The position numbers and the translations under genes are program-made. The notes under the pieces are model-generated. The model did no database searches. It had not been told where the DNA came from and was given only the letters and a program-made list of their open reading frames with translations. Positions 48,441 through 62,203 of a stretch of DNA of 64,000 nucleotides are shown here, in pieces (the stretch's first letter is position 1; each line of letters starts with the position of its first letter). Source of the stretch: Chamaea fasciata (lineage: Eukaryota; Chordata; Aves; Passeriformes; Sylviidae); the NCBI GenBank assembly GCA_029207755.1, contig JARCOQ010000003.1, positions 3,114,259 to 3,178,258 of the forward strand, written 5' to 3'.

Positions 48441-48523
48441 ATCCTTGCACAGCCCATTCACTTAAGTCTTGACTTGATGGTCCTCAGGGTCCCTTCCAAC
48501 TCAGAATATTCTGTGATTTGTCC
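48441..48523 (+). mobile_element. CR1 LINE 3'-end fragment
   Basis: The stretch TTGATGGTCCTCAGGGTCCC followed by TTCCAACTCAGAATATTCTG and TGATTTG is the terminal part of CR1, in the same orientation as the copy at 43 kb. The upstream boundary is uncertain. Confidence 0.8.
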
Positions 48524-51500
48524 TCACTGAATTTCACTCTATCACCCTCAAGCTGCTTCTGCAGTTTTGAGTTCTGATTGCATCCATAAAGTCCCTCTCA
48601 GCCTTTGTCTCTTTGCAAATTAAATGTATTCTATCCCATCAGTTTGAGCACTAATGGGAATAAATGTCAGGGCTGGGGCTGCTCCTGGAGAATGCCTCTG
48701 CCATTGCAGCCAGGAGCTGTAGACAACACCTTTCTGGAAATGGCCTTAAGAAATAGTCTTACACTTTACCCAAAATCACTCTATCATGACCGTATTTTCT
48801 TCACTTGCTTATGAGAATGTCATAACAGTTTACTGAAGTTATATTGCTCTTTCTGTGCAGGCTGTTATGATATCCTATGAGTATCCTCTATTAGTCTGAT
48901 AATATTTGTTCTTGCAAGAAGTCTTTGTTGGCCAGTTCACATTTCCTTGTTACCTTCTAGGTCATTTCCAGATGGTGTAGTTGTTCCGGATTTTTTTTTC
49001 CTAGCAGGTTAAATTACTGGTCTAGAGCACATCATCTCTTTAAAAATTAGAACAAAATAAAATAATAAAAAAATAAAGGACCAAGAAACAAACCTCCAAA
49101 AGATCTTCCCTTTCCTTTCATAAGGCCTCAGATTAGAATCTGAGAGATGGACACAAATAGTTCCTTAGTTACCAGAGGTGATTTTCATGAGGACCACATG
49201 TGCTGGAAGCACCTAAATTATTCAAGCTTTCTGTGAGCTTGTTCTACTATGACTTCAGGCTGGGAGTTTACCTCTTTGCTTCTGGAATTATTTGCATGGG
49301 GCCCTGAGTTATGGCTGATCCTAACATAAAGTGATGCAAAGCAGACTGGAAAATTAATCAGTGATTTTTCCTTCTTGTGTTACTGTTTTGCTGGCTCTGT
49401 AGACACCTTGCTGGATAGGAGGGCTGCAAGCAAGGCTTTATTTAATCCTTTAATTTCTGTCATTCTCTGCCAGGGACTGTGATACCTAAATGTCCTGCTG
49501 GATGACAGTGTGGATGAAATGGATCTCGGTAACTGTTCTAGGAAGGGTGTAAGTTCTTCCCCCTAAATATCTGGTCGCTGGGACCAAGGGAGATGACTGC
49601 TCCCAGTTGCTGTCAGTAAATTATCCCTTTTCCTGCAGTCCTGGCCCTTGTACCATATGTGTCCTGTCTTGCAGTCCTGACAGGGACCAAGCTTGCAAAC
49701 AATACCCTGAGGCAGCACCAGGCTGTCCCTAAGGAGCAGCAGACTGTGGAGTGCTCCCAGTGCCTTGTTTCTTCTCTTCATATTTGCTGGAAGGCCTTTT
49801 CCATGCCCTTCCTCTTTCCTTCCCTCAGGGGTAGGAATCTGGGGTTTGGGTGCCCTAAAATGCTCAGGAAGGCCAACACCCAAGTGTTTTCCTGGTGCTC
49901 CTGAGGTTTTGCTGCCGTCTTATCTTCACTGAACAGACCCCCATGTGGCCTGTGCCTCATGTCCCACAGCTCTCCCCAGTGGGTAAGAAAGTGTGTCCAT
50001 TGCAAAGGAGGCCTGAGAACCGTGTTCTCCTCTCTGACATGAACATAAATCTTCTCCCAGCTCTTGGGGGAGAGTTATGGGATGTTTAAAGTGATTGTTT
50101 TGGTTGCCAGCTGCCCAGCAGCATCCCTCACCCTTCCCGTGTTACCTCTGTGGGTTTCTTCGTTTCGGTGTTGCTTGTTTTGGTTTTTAGTTTGTTTCAG
50201 AGAGAGTTCATTTCCACTTACCTTTGGGAATTTTCTGTTAAGTTAATATGGACTGGAATATCAGCATTTTAGAAAAATGACATCGAGAAACATGGGCTTA
50301 TTTCCTCAACTACCGGGAAAAAAAGTTGCCAGCACTGATAGTCCTTTGCTTTTATGTTTCCTATTAGATATGGGCATGTAGTTTTGATTTCTTCGTTAGG
50401 TATATGTACTAATGCACCACAAAGCAGGGAGAAATGCTCATATGCAAAATGATCCTTGCTACTTGAGCAAGCTCTTCTTAGCATGCAGAAATTCAGCTGT
50501 TCTCCATCTCAGATATTACAATAGTAATCAGCAATTTAAGAGTCTTTCAATAGTTGTTAACCCGAAAGGTTTTGTTTGTTTGTTTACTGGCACTGACTGA
50601 TGGTTATTATCAGCTTTGAATGACGTTCAGCATTCATTCATTTTGCAGCTCTGCCTGTTTTCAAATATTTGGGGATGTCCTTGTTAGGATGTTTTCAATG
50701 CAATTCCATTCACAGCAATTCCAAAGCACGCGCGCTGTATGTGATCAATTAATCACCGCTTGTAATCAAAATTTCTTCCTCACATGTGGAAACACAGACA
50801 GTAAATATGCCTTAAAATGTCTTTGTTTTGTCAGGAAACGACCTCCCAACGTGCTTTAAAATATGTAAATCGGTTTGTGCTCTGTGATGAAGCGTTGCTT
50901 GTGTGGTTTGTCTAAAGAGGCTTGCGTGGAAGAGATGCAGTGACTAACATTTTGTGTGGCTTAATATTAGGGCTGGTGGCTGTGCGCTGTAACTTTGATC
51001 CACTTGGCTTCTGGGAGTCTGAGAGTGAATGTGGTGGCTACTGTCTCGAGTTCTTAGGACTGGAAACAGCAGGTGTTCAAAAGGAATTACAGGTTTACTA
51101 AAGGAGGAGACCAAAGAAGATTCTTGGCTGATTAAATCTCTTCACTCGATGGTAGAAATTCAACACATTTTTAAAACTGGTGCAGATGACTTTAGAACAG
51201 TGCTGGTGAAGTTAAGCATCGAGCATCTCAAAAGCGCTTCTGTCTCTTCGAGGTTGTTACTGCTGTTTTTGCATGATGTCTACACCGTTGTTTTTCTTGA
51301 GAAAAAAACCACTGACCTGGAGTAAGCCAGCTTTTAAAACTGGAGGTGAACTTTGGGGTTAAGGTGAAGAACTGTTTGGGAGAGATTAGATTATTCCTTA
51401 TCTTTCCATCATAGGGTTTTTCCTGTTTGTTGGTCTGCATTATCTTCCAAAATATCTGGTGCTGGCCTCTGCAAAGACAACAGGTTAGACCCTGTGTGGT

Positions 51501-54500
51501 CTTGTCTGTTGAGAAGAAAGGGCATTTGGATAAGTTAAGTAGCTGGGAGTCACTGAAAGGCCTGGTCTTTTTTTCAGGGAGTTTTCAGCTGAAGATGGAT
51601 GAGCTCTCCTGCTCCATGGACCCATTCCCCCTGTTACCTGATTTCTTTGACATGCTGGCAGTTGCCTTAGCTGGGCTCTCGCTGCGAGACAGTCAGCACC
51701 ACACTCACAGCCCTGCAGGAAAAATAAACCCCTTCAGACCAAGCTAAACACTTGGAAAAACATGCAGATGTCTTTTTTTTTTTTTTTTCCCCCTTTTTTT
51801 TGGTGAGTTCTGAGTTGTGCTTCCTCTTAGAGCTTTGGGTACAAAGACCTTTCTGTGGAGGTTGTCAGCCTTTGCACCAGATTTGGCAATTTTCTTCTGA
51901 CGCCACTATCACAGAGGAGGAGAGAAGAAAGGGCTGATGACAGGAACCCATTAATTAAAATTAGATGCTGTTTTAATCTTGGTCACTGTCTTGAAAACCA
52001 TGGCAAGAGAAAAATGCCTTGGCCTCTTTTATTTTCTTCTCCACCTGATTACAGCTAGAGAGGGTCAGGATCTTCCCTGTGCTGCACCACCATCCGAAGC
52101 ATTGAAATGGGAGTCTTGAGTGATCTGGTTAGTCTTTCTGGGTTGTCCAGGCAGATTGATGCCATCTGGAAGTCTGGCTGGGCAGAGGATTTGAAATCTG
52201 TACCCTGATACTGGCTTTTTAGCCTTCCATTTTTTCTAAAGTAGTTTTTCAGTGCGAGTAAGTGACTCTAATTGTATTGAAGGAGCTTGACTAATTCACA
52301 CCAGCTGAGGGACTGGCCCCTGAGGTCTGGGCTGGCCTGTTCTTTCTGTGTCATTAAAAAAAAAAAAAAACAAACAACCACCAACTTTTTGGATAATAGT
52401 GTAGAAATGGAAGTTCTTGGCTGCTTTGAATTCAGTTTGAGATGGAACAGCACCTTCTGGGAAGAGTGTGTATTTCCATAGTGGCTCTGGCTAAGATGTT
52501 TCCACTTATGGAAATGGGCGCCATCCACCCTATTACACCTCCAGCCAGGAAAGGGATGATGAGGTGGTGAGTTGAGGCTCTAGCAGCACACGTCTGGTGG
52601 TCCTTGCTGAGATGGGCCAAGGGTGCAGCTACAGAACGAACAAGAAGCAAAACACATGTGGCGGCTTTAGGACTCCAGGCGGTGATCTTGGGCTGGCAGG
52701 ATGCTCTTCACTGATTTGTACAAAATTTTCTTGATGGGTATGAAATCCCCAAGTTGGGAGTGCTGAAGTTGGGAAGTACTCTGCCCCTCTGATGTCCCAG
52801 CATGGTATTGGTGCAGCACTCGTGTTTCATTCCCTCTTGGAAGCATCTTGGAAATGGGCTTCTCTGTTCCAGGGTGCAGTGAAGTCCTGAGCTTTCCAAG
52901 CCTTAAGATTTCTGTGATCCAACTGAACAAAGTGTAAAAATCCTTGCAAAATTTTTGTGTACCTGAATACCCAGCACATTAGGGTTTATCTTTAACACAA
53001 CCAGAGGAAAGAACACTGCAGTTCAGGTGTTAATACTGAACTGCATCTTTGCTTTGGTTCTTTTTTCTTTATTCTGCTTTAGCTGTAGAATCCTTTAAAA
53101 GAGGAGGAAAAAAAGAAAATATGCTGCTTGTCACTTTCTCAGATGATTCTAAATGACCTTTCTGTGAAAGAAAGAGCTGATTCTAAGTAGCAGCACTGAA
53201 GCTTTTTTGTTAAAGTCAAATCCTGTTTGTTGTTTAGGCCAAAGGAATAAAAATATAAATATACACAAATAGGGAAAGCAAGAGAAGAGGGAAAATAAAA
53301 ACTGAAAGACAAGAAAACTCAGTTTCTGATGCTTACAGGTCACTTGCTGCAAAATCAGTGGGTGATATTTCTGCTCTTTGTGGGCTTTAAAGGAATGAGA
53401 CCAAATGCTCAGCACGTGTATATCCTGCTCCATTGAACCACTCTCTGCCTGGGCTGCTGTCTTCGCTTGCCTCCCATCAAGGACTTGCAAGAGAGGATTT
53501 TTCCATGGCTGAACAAGCTTGCCCTTTATTAGGCAGGAGGTTAAGAGGGGAGAAAATGGAAGATAGAAGAGACAGACCTAGAGTGACTATTAATAGGAAT
53601 TGAGGTTTACATCTCAGTTGCTGCTGAGGGATTCAATAGAATCTGATCATCTGTATATCCTTGTCTGGAGCAGAGCTGCACTGACAGGCATGCTTCTTGT
53701 TTTCTTCCCCTCAGGTGGCCGGGTTGGCACATCTCTTAATATCTGCAGGCAGTGATATATGGCTGAGTACCAGCAGCAGAGATGGCAGGATGCTCTGCAA
53801 AAATTGCTTGCCATCCTCTGGAGCTTTGGAGTTGTAAAGCGCCTCTTGGTAATGCAATCTCCCAAAAGCTTGGGATGGTTGTTCTAGCAGAGCTGCTCAT
53901 AAAGCAAGTATCAGTTTGTGCTAGCTGTGGGCTGGTTTGTGATTGTCTTTGGGCCAGCTTGGCCTCGGAGGCTGAGCAATTCCCTGGTGCTGATGATGCT
54001 TCTCCTCACTGCCATTTGCATTTGCATCTGGCCCTTGCTCATATGCAGGAAACCCCCTCCTTGTGGCCACCACCCTGATGTGGCTGAGACAGTCCTCTGA
54101 CCTCACTGCACATTTCTATGTCGTTTCCTCCACGAAGCCCATCAAGTTGTCATTACTCACCTCAGCTTGTTTTTGCAAATCATTTTTACATAGGATGTGT
54201 ATGTGCTGAGGTGTCTGCCTGCTGCCTTTCACCTGCTTAGGGCATGGAAAGACGTTATTTTGGACTTCAGAGCAGTCCTCCGTCTACATAAATATTTCAC
54301 AAAGCTTGCAAGGGTCTTTTGGGGTTAGGAATGATTTGTTCCGTCAATTCAAAATGTTACCTAATACCAATAAATGTTAATAAAGAGCTTGTAGCTGGCA
54401 TCATATACCAAAGCACTGTGCATTCATTAAAAATCACCTATGCAAGTGCAAGGCCAGCCAAAATAATCTCCTAATCAGTTATAAAAAGTCCACAGTACCT

Positions 54501-55789
54501 GTCAGGAGTGCAGTGTGGGGCAATAGCATTGAGAGTTGTGGTTTCTGGCTGAGGCACTAAATCTGTTGCACATGGAGACAAGCCAGAGTAAGAAAGTCCT
54601 CACTGGGACACAATCTTTCCTATGTTCGGGGTAAAGGAGTGGGGATTTGAATTTGAAAGAACATTAAGTCCTCAGATAACTGGTATTTCGGGTTTATTGC
54701 TGTTATAAAGGGAAGAGCATGTGTAAGAAGTCTACTGTTTTTGAGGACAGTTTTGTGAGTGTTTTCCAAAATACCTGTCTCCTACAGTATGCCGGAAGGC
54801 TCCCTGCGTGCCACCTCTTATGTGAGTTCAATGGCATGTGTGACTTGGCATTCATAAGGCTGCAGAAGGGATATTGGGGGTGTTATGTGTTTTTCCAAAG
54901 GCAGTCTTCCCATGTTGGCTGAGGTCTTCCCATGTGAGGTAAATCCTGACCTTGCCTGTTGAAGTTGCTTCATGGCTCTTGGCTGGTGGTGCAGAGCTTT
55001 CAGAGTGAGGAACAAGCCACTCTATCTTCCACACTCCACCTAAGTTAGTATTAAAACTTAATTTGTTATGTCTGGTGATTTAGGACTTTAAAGAGCCCTT
55101 TGGCCAACCATCACTCATGAGCAAGTATGTCATCTTCCTGTGAGCTTAAATGGAAAAGAAGTTGAAGTGTCTCCAAAGAATATACTTTTGACTGGGGCTG
55201 GGAAGCTTACATGGTCACTTTTCAGGCAGCTTTTAACATGAGATTAGATCAGGAAATACCAGAATGTGGCTCCTGAGGTGCATTCTGTAATCAAAGGGGA
55301 ACATAACACTTTCTCCTAAATGCCCAGTTGCTGTGATGATTCATTAACTGAGTAATCTCTTTCCAGCTCAGAGTGATAGAAGTTTATGTGCAGTGTGACT
55401 ATGTCCTGTCCTGACGGAGCTCAGAAGTCCACGTGAGATGGTGGGACTGCAAATGCCTCATGGCAGAGAGTGTGCCAGGCAGCAGGGGACAGTGCCTGGT
55501 CCCTTAGTGTCTCCATAGCCAGTGCCCCTTGGGGCCAGCAGCAGCCTTGACCTTCGGAACATGGTGTTCCATGCTGTGGTTCAGACCCAGGAGGTCATCT
55601 GTGACTTGCAGCTCCTTTCTACTGCTTTATTATTATTTTTTTTTAATTTATTTTTATTCCCTGTCTTTGTGTTCTTGGGAGCTATGGGCTGGCAGGGTTT
55701 GTTTAGCTGTCGTCCCCTGTTGGAACCCTGGGCACTGAGGATTTCAGACTTTCTGTGCTGACAGGCACTGACCCCCAAGAAAACACTGC
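48524..55789. other. Intergenic DNA, no gene found
   Basis: Mostly unique DNA with scattered A or T runs (51772-51788, 52355-52370). Open frames are short and overlapping. A candidate regulatory element lies at 50600-50880. Confidence 0.5.
50600..50880. promoter_or_regulatory. Candidate conserved non-coding element
   Basis: Unique sequence with TGTGATCAATTAATCACCGC, a palindromic homeodomain site (TGATCAATTAATCA) next to a TGTAATCAAAATTT site, CACAGACAGTAAATATGCC and AACGTGCTTTAAAATATG. The paired homeodomain sites make it a good enhancer candidate. Conservation is not testable here. Confidence 0.42.
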
Positions 55790-56300
55790 ATTTGACCTGA
55801 GGCCTTGGAAAAGGCTTCCAAAACTGAGTGACAGCACTGGGATTGTGGGTGTGGAGTTTGAATAGAAGTGTGAAATTGCACATGGTGGAAAACATAGAGT
55901 TTAAGGTTTTAGAATATAGTAATATAAATAAAGCAAGATGGAGGTTTTAGAGCATAGACCAATCCTTCATTTTCACCTTCTTCTTCATGGGTTTGCGTGG
56001 CATTTTGTAACTGGATAGAAAAGTTAACATCGCGGGCCACGAGTGGTTGGTTATTGGGTTAAAAGTAAAAATAATCTAGGTGTCATTTCTTAATTGGACA
56101 GTTTATCCTTAAAAGACCTTGTAGAGAGAAAGAGAGGGGGCCCCATCTTTAGTTTGTTAGCTAGAAGTGCTGTAGAACCCATAGTTTGTGAGACTGTAAT
56201 ATAGATAAGAATTAATAGACATCTGAGTCTGAACACGAAATACCGTCTCAAGCATTTAATCCCAGCTCTGGCAGGAAGGAAGACAAAAACCCCAAAATTC
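55790..56300 (+). mobile_element. Probable LTR of a second bird endogenous retrovirus family
   Basis: The block with TGTGGAGTTTGAATAGAAGT, GTGAAATTGCACATGGTGG, GCAAGATGGAGGTTTTAGAG, ATCGCGGGCCACGAGTGGTT, CCTTAAAAGACCTTGTAGAG and AGTTTGTGAGACTGTAATAT resembles an LTR I associate with passerine-type retroviruses. Boundaries are uncertain: the 5' end may be TGTGGAG at about 55850 and the 3' end near GAAGACA at about 56284. No gag, pol or env nearby. Family name not assigned. Confidence 0.5.
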
Positions 56301-58815
56301 ACCTTTCAGTCCAGGGCCCTCTTTGCAAAACCACCACGAGATGTGTGTTGGGGGCCCTATTTTGGTGACGTGTCAGGTTGAACACCAAGAATGGCTGCAC
56401 CCAAGTGGTGCCACCTTTCACGCTGGCTACCACCGACAGCACAGCTCTGCCAAAGTCTTGGAGATGCAGGAGCTTGACTCACATTCCCAAGTGTGTGGTC
56501 CTGATACCATGTATTTGAGAAAATGATGTCGGTTTGGCATTTTTAAGTTGTCTACCCACGAATTGAGGCAGTCTGAGTGCTCACGCTGTAGTTACTCTGG
56601 CTTTGCCAGTCTATAAATATTCATTGTACTTCTTTCCTTGCACCAACAAGCGAAAAAAAAAAAAAGTATTTTAAAAATTATTGTCTTCAGGAGGGCTGTG
56701 CAATACTTAGGCATAGGCATTCCCACAAACTAAGAGGGGTTGAAGAAGGCCTTGGTTTATGAGGCAAAGGTCAAACGTGACATGTTCCCAGATGAGGGAT
56801 TGTCAGGATTGCTTTGCCAAACCATGTTACCAAAATTCTCGTTCTTTGTGCATCAGCACAGTATTTATTTAGGTCGTTGTTTAAAAGTCCCAGAATGAAA
56901 CCTGCTGCCTCTGCTGTTTTGCATGTTGAGTGTAATAAAAATATGTGGTTGGTATGATTGGATGATGGCTTTTGTGCAGCTCCTCATGTTTTGTTTTCAT
57001 TTTGTTGAGTTTTATACACTTTTCTCAGCAAAAGAGGCTTGCCATATTTGTGTAGGTGTCCATGAGTGCCTTGTGGAAAAGACGCCTTGATCCTGGCTCT
57101 GTTTTTGATGCTGCATGGGTGGGATCAATGCTTCAAAGTCAACAGTTAAATCACAGGTGCTGTGGACCCTTAAGATTTCCATGCTGGAGCAGATGCACAA
57201 GAAGTTGGGAGTAGTTGAGTTGAGAAAATTCTTTTATAAATGCAGACAGAAATGATCCCTACTTATTCAGCAGCTTCTGCAGTGTGCTCTGGAAGTAGTG
57301 GTTCCTAATGGGACTGAACAAATGGAGCTGAATTTAGAATATGCACCAACGTTGCTTAGACTTCCCCATGTTGTTGGCAGAGAATATCTACCACCGTCTT
57401 AACACTGTTTCCACATTTCTTGCCTTACTCCTACTCTGGGCTTGGCAGACTGGAGCCAAACCATCACCAATCCCTTTAGGAAAGTTGCCCAAGTTTCCTG
57501 CAGGAAAAGTAAGAATTGACCCAAGTGGTGGTGTTACCAGACCAACACATAAAAAAATCCATCAGTGTGAAAGGAGTGAATAAGGGAGTGGAATGGAGTG
57601 GAAGAGGTTTTTCCTGTAGCTTCTCACAGGCTTGGTTATAACACACTGGTGGTGAGGTCCTGCTCCCATTTCCCTACTGATGCACTTTTTTTTTGGGCTA
57701 ATCCTGCAATGTCAGCTCATGAATTGATGTTCACCGAGGTATGATACCACTTCAACCAGGTATCTGAGTACAGGACTTCTCAGTTAAATTGAAATTAATT
57801 TTCAAGACCATCCAGAAGAAATACTCTGGGCAACAGAACGTGGCTGGTAATACGGAACACGTGATTTATTTTTCTTATGGAACTGATAGGGGAAAATGTT
57901 TCCACACTGACAAAAACAGAACAAATGTAGGTCAGTGTCTGAAGGAGATGAAAGAAGCCAAGTGTAATGAGAGCCTATTGTTTCATGCTGACATACGCAG
58001 GAAGCTTGTGGAGAAAGAACATCAAACTAAAATGTGAGGAAAAAAAGAATAGAAGGCATGAAAATCATCATACTCAAGAAAACAAAGAGATCAGAAAGTT
58101 AAGGGGCATGCTAAGAAATCTGCACTGGGAGGCTAAATAAATGAGTTTCATATTTCCCCTTCTTCCTTCCCTTCAGTTCCGGGTTTCTCTCTCCCATTCG
58201 TCTACTAGGTAGCAGCTCTTCTTCCTTCCAGGAATACTTTGATTTTTTCCTTCCTCTCCTGCAGATGCCAGGGCCTAGAGAGATCCAGATGGCAAGCAGA
58301 CCAGCAAAATAAAAGGGCCTCTTTACTATTTCACTTCTCATCTTCCTCTCAAGTTAAAAACACATGAAAGATCTATTGAAAAGAACAGACAAGTCTTATT
58401 TACTTTTTAATAAGTAAATTTAGTTTACATATTTAACAGAAGTTAGTACACTGTTCAAACAGCTGGAATAAATATGAAGAAGCAATTTAGACTCTAATTC
58501 TTTTCTTTGTTCACCAGTCTTACACTGATTTTCTTGGACGTCAGAGGCGCTTTTCTGACTTGGGCAATGGGCATAAAGAATTGGTCCTTCATGCTAATTA
58601 TTTCTGCCACCCATTGTCATCTGGAGGCATCTTTCACAGCTCTGGCCAACCAGTGCCTTCCCTAAAATTTCAGTGGATCTAGGAGACTTTAACTCTGTTC
58701 TCAGCTCTGTGTAGAGCAATAGTGATTCCTTACCCAACAGGACTGCACTGGAATGAAACTTCTGCAAGAGTAAATAGTTATGTCCTGTCTTTTCACAGAT
58801 GAGGCACTGGTGTAT

Positions 58816-58847
<32 letters not shown>

Positions 58848-59329
58848 ACCAGTTATTTCCATTTCATATCGCTTTCCCCACCTCTTATAACAGAAAAAAT
58901 ATATTTGTGGGAAACTGTCTGTCTGAATCCTGTGATACCCCGCAGAACTTGAGTCTTGTCATCCAGGGGCTTACCCAAGGGGGACTGCCCTGGTCACTGT
59001 TCAAGTGTTCCCAGGATTATCCCTTCCCATACCCTCACTCACACAGGATGGATACCAAATTTCCACTCTGTCAGTATAATGAAGGGCTCCTGTGGCAGCC
59101 TGATGGATGGCCTGGGTCTGCTCCTTGTGAGCAGAGAACTCATGGCACCATGAAATATGTTGTCTGATGAAAGGTGTCACAGGGCCATTGCTATTCCTTA
59201 AAAGCCCAGCAGTTTCTGACAGTAAACTTGTGAGTCCTAGCAAAGAACAAAAAAAAACCCCAAAAAAACCCCCCAAAAAACCTCCTCTTTGTCCTCCTCT
59301 ACAATATACAGACACGAAGCCCAGATATT

Positions 59330-59620
59330 TTGGGTTGTTTTAGGGCACAGGGCGATGATGACTGTTTCACTTAGTGATGCATTTTCATCGGTGATTTATG
59401 CAGCCCAACGTTGACTTTAATTTAGCTCATGTTACCAGTAGAGTAATTCAGTCCTTAATGAAGTGTACTTCACATGACATATTGAACATGGGATCTGACA
59501 ATCAGTGGTTGAAAACCAGCCTAGGTTACATTCTCTTTTGTCATTGAATGTGGGCTGGCAGTTCATAAACTTAAACTGAGGCATGCAGACCGATCACTCT
59601 CTCTTAAGTGGTGCCGAAGA
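59330..59620. promoter_or_regulatory. Candidate conserved non-coding element
   Basis: Unique sequence with GGTGATTTATGCAGCCC (a PBX-HOX-type TGATTTAT core), CAACGTTGACTTTAATTTAG and TCCTTAATGAAGTGTACTTC. Texture-based call. Confidence 0.37.
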
Positions 59621-61679
59621 CCAGAGACCTGTGTTAAAGCAAATTTTCCTCATTCTTTTAAAGGAAAAAGAGGGGAAAAAAACTTCTGCATGAGCTGTGT
59701 TATGCATCTGTGAAACTGACATTCATGTGTGTATATACACACATTTATTTAGTTCTCTGCTACGTGAATATATAGATTAAAAGTGTTCTTAACAAAAAGA
59801 TTCGTGCCCTGACCTATGCAAAACTTTGGATTGTGCAGTAGGAGAGTGAGAGAATTTGATCTACATGGTCCTGAGCACAGAGATCCAGCCCTGAAGTAGT
59901 ATAAATCACACTTACATCAGCTCTTTCAGGGGTTCAGGGCAAGGCTGTTGGATAGGCAGCACAGCCTGGCTGGCTTTGGGAGCATGTGAGGGGGTCTTTC
60001 TATACATGCATTTGAAAAGAATCAACAGAACAGCTCTGAACTGTAAATATCCAAATCGTTTTTATGTTTATATTAAGAGATTCATCCTTATTTGCCTATG
60101 GAGAAGGAAGCAAAAGTTCTGAATGCTTCCAATGGGCTATGTTTGAAAATGAGAAAACCTGGGCTGCAGCAGGCGAAGTCACAGCTTTGTTTTTTCCTCA
60201 GTGCAAAAAAGTTGACTCAAAGTAGCACGGCAAGTGTACTGTTTTTGTGTGCAAGCCTGGTTCAGACAGCTGTGTCATCCACTCCTTTCTTTCTTCATTT
60301 TACAAAGCTGTAAAAGGATGCTTTTAGTATTTGAGTGTGCGAGTAGGGGGAGGAATGGACATAAGCAAAGAACATCAGCTTCTGGGAAGCTTGAAAATGA
60401 TATATTTTTCCCTTAAAAAAAAAAAAAAAAAAGGGGGTGGGGGGGACCGAAAAGGGCAGATGTTATGTCCCAGAGTGTTTTCTGGGAAAAGCAGGACAAA
60501 TGAAAGGACAGGAATAAAAAGCTGTAGCAAGGGAGAGCTTGTCAGTCTGTGCTGTGAGGGAGGAGTGTGGGAAAGATGCTGGTTTGGGTTAAAATAGCTC
60601 TGCAACTGGACAAGCCTGGGTTTTATCTCTGCCTAACATGAAATTATCCCAAACTTCCCCACCAGCTTGGATTCGAGGTGCCAGTACCCTGAGCAGTAAG
60701 CTGCAGGTCCAAGACCTCCTGGTGTCCTGGGACAGCAAATTTGGGTGTAGGGCCAGGGTTGCTGGGCATAACAAATAAAGACACTTTTATTTAAAATAGC
60801 CGACGTGCTGCTCAGTGTTGGTGCTTAGCCCAAAGAGCTCTTGCTTTTATACTAATTTTTTTTTTAATTTATTTTTTTATTTTTTTTTTTTTTGTTGGAG
60901 GATGACATTCTGAGCAGCCTCAGAACTCCTTGTCTAGGAAGGGAATAGGGTTGACACTTGGGAGAACAGGCAAAAAATTACCACCTTGAAAATGTTCAAG
61001 GATGAGGGAATTCTTTGACTAAAGAAACCCCCAAAATTAGAAAAAATACAATGAAAGATTCTCAACTTCCAGGCTTACATAAATTCTTGTTGAATATCCA
61101 TTTGATCTTAAACCTTAGCATTTATTTAATGCAGTATATTTGATACCTTGGTGTTTTTGTAACACTGCCCTGAAAAGAATAGCAGGGGACAGGGATGGAG
61201 GATCCAACCCCAAGATTGTGAGATTTTATTTTAATATTGGGCATGACACGGATTTAGTTTTCCAGGAAGAAAATGCACTATCATGCATCAGTATTAAACT
61301 GCAAAAGGTTCTAATAGGTAATATTTGATGTATTTGTGCATTACTAACTGAATAGCTGACTGATCAAGGGAAGGATGTTTGACTTTTTTGTGGAGGACAC
61401 AGTAATTAAGTAGAAACCAAATACTTCACAAAAAAAATTAAAACAATCCCAGGAATAGACCGCAAAATCCTTGGTTCCAGCTCAGTCCAACACTATACAA
61501 TTTCATATTTGATTTATTATGTTTTAGCCTGGGAGCTTCAAAAGTGTCTAAAATTTTGATAGGCAAACCCCAGTGAGATTCTCCTGGCTCCTTTGAAAAT
61601 GGCAGGAATTTTCTATTTACAGCATCACTAGTGATCAATGGAATTTTTGGGACAGTTCAAGAAATATTAAACAGGCTGA

Positions 61680-61930
61680 GTTCGCTCTTTATGAATTAGT
61701 CGGGTGTTTATTCAGCAGCTCATTTTTCATCGAGGCGCAGTATTAAAATTTCACTTGTTTGTTATAGGGTTGTCAGAACGAAATCTATTTCCAAAAATAT
61801 ACATTTCCATCTTCTCCTACCCTTTCTTCTTGCTGCAGCTGAGGTTATGTCAACACTCCCAATGTAAACCCCCTCATTTCAAGGATTAGTAATGCTGGCA
61901 TCATCGGCCCAGACTCAAGAATAGCAAACC
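61680..61930. promoter_or_regulatory. Candidate conserved non-coding element
   Basis: Unique sequence with TTATGAATTAGTCGGGTG, CATTTTTCATCGAGGCGC and CAAGGATTAGTAATGCTGGC, without simple repeats. Texture-based call. Confidence 0.33.
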
Positions 61931-62189
61931 CATGAAATAACCTCTCTAGGACCGTGTTTTGCAACAATTTCTTTCAGTGCCTTTGCCTTTTGTGTTAAGC
62001 ATCCTTCAGTGGCATTCAGCTCCTGTTCTAAAGTTCTAGTTAAAAGAAGGAAATTGTGTAGGCCCTCATATTTTTCATGACACCATTAAAACATTTGTAT
62101 CTCAAGTTTAAACTGGGTGCCCAACTAAGATTTAAAAATCAGTCCCTGCTCAAGCTCAGCAACTTTTTCCATGGTGTTGTTTACCACGC

Positions 62190-62203
62190 ATAACCATAGC
62201 AAC
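62190..62203 (+). promoter_or_regulatory. RFX X-box-like motif
   Basis: ATAACCATAGCAAC differs by one base from the X-box at 38604-38617 and has a GTTGTTTACC motif just upstream. Motif-based call only. Confidence 0.4.

Noticed and set aside
52667..52930. 87-codon minus-strand frame that looked like part of a retroviral or cellular protein
   Set aside because: On inspection no motif could be named and the adjacent frames do not continue it, so it is not called.
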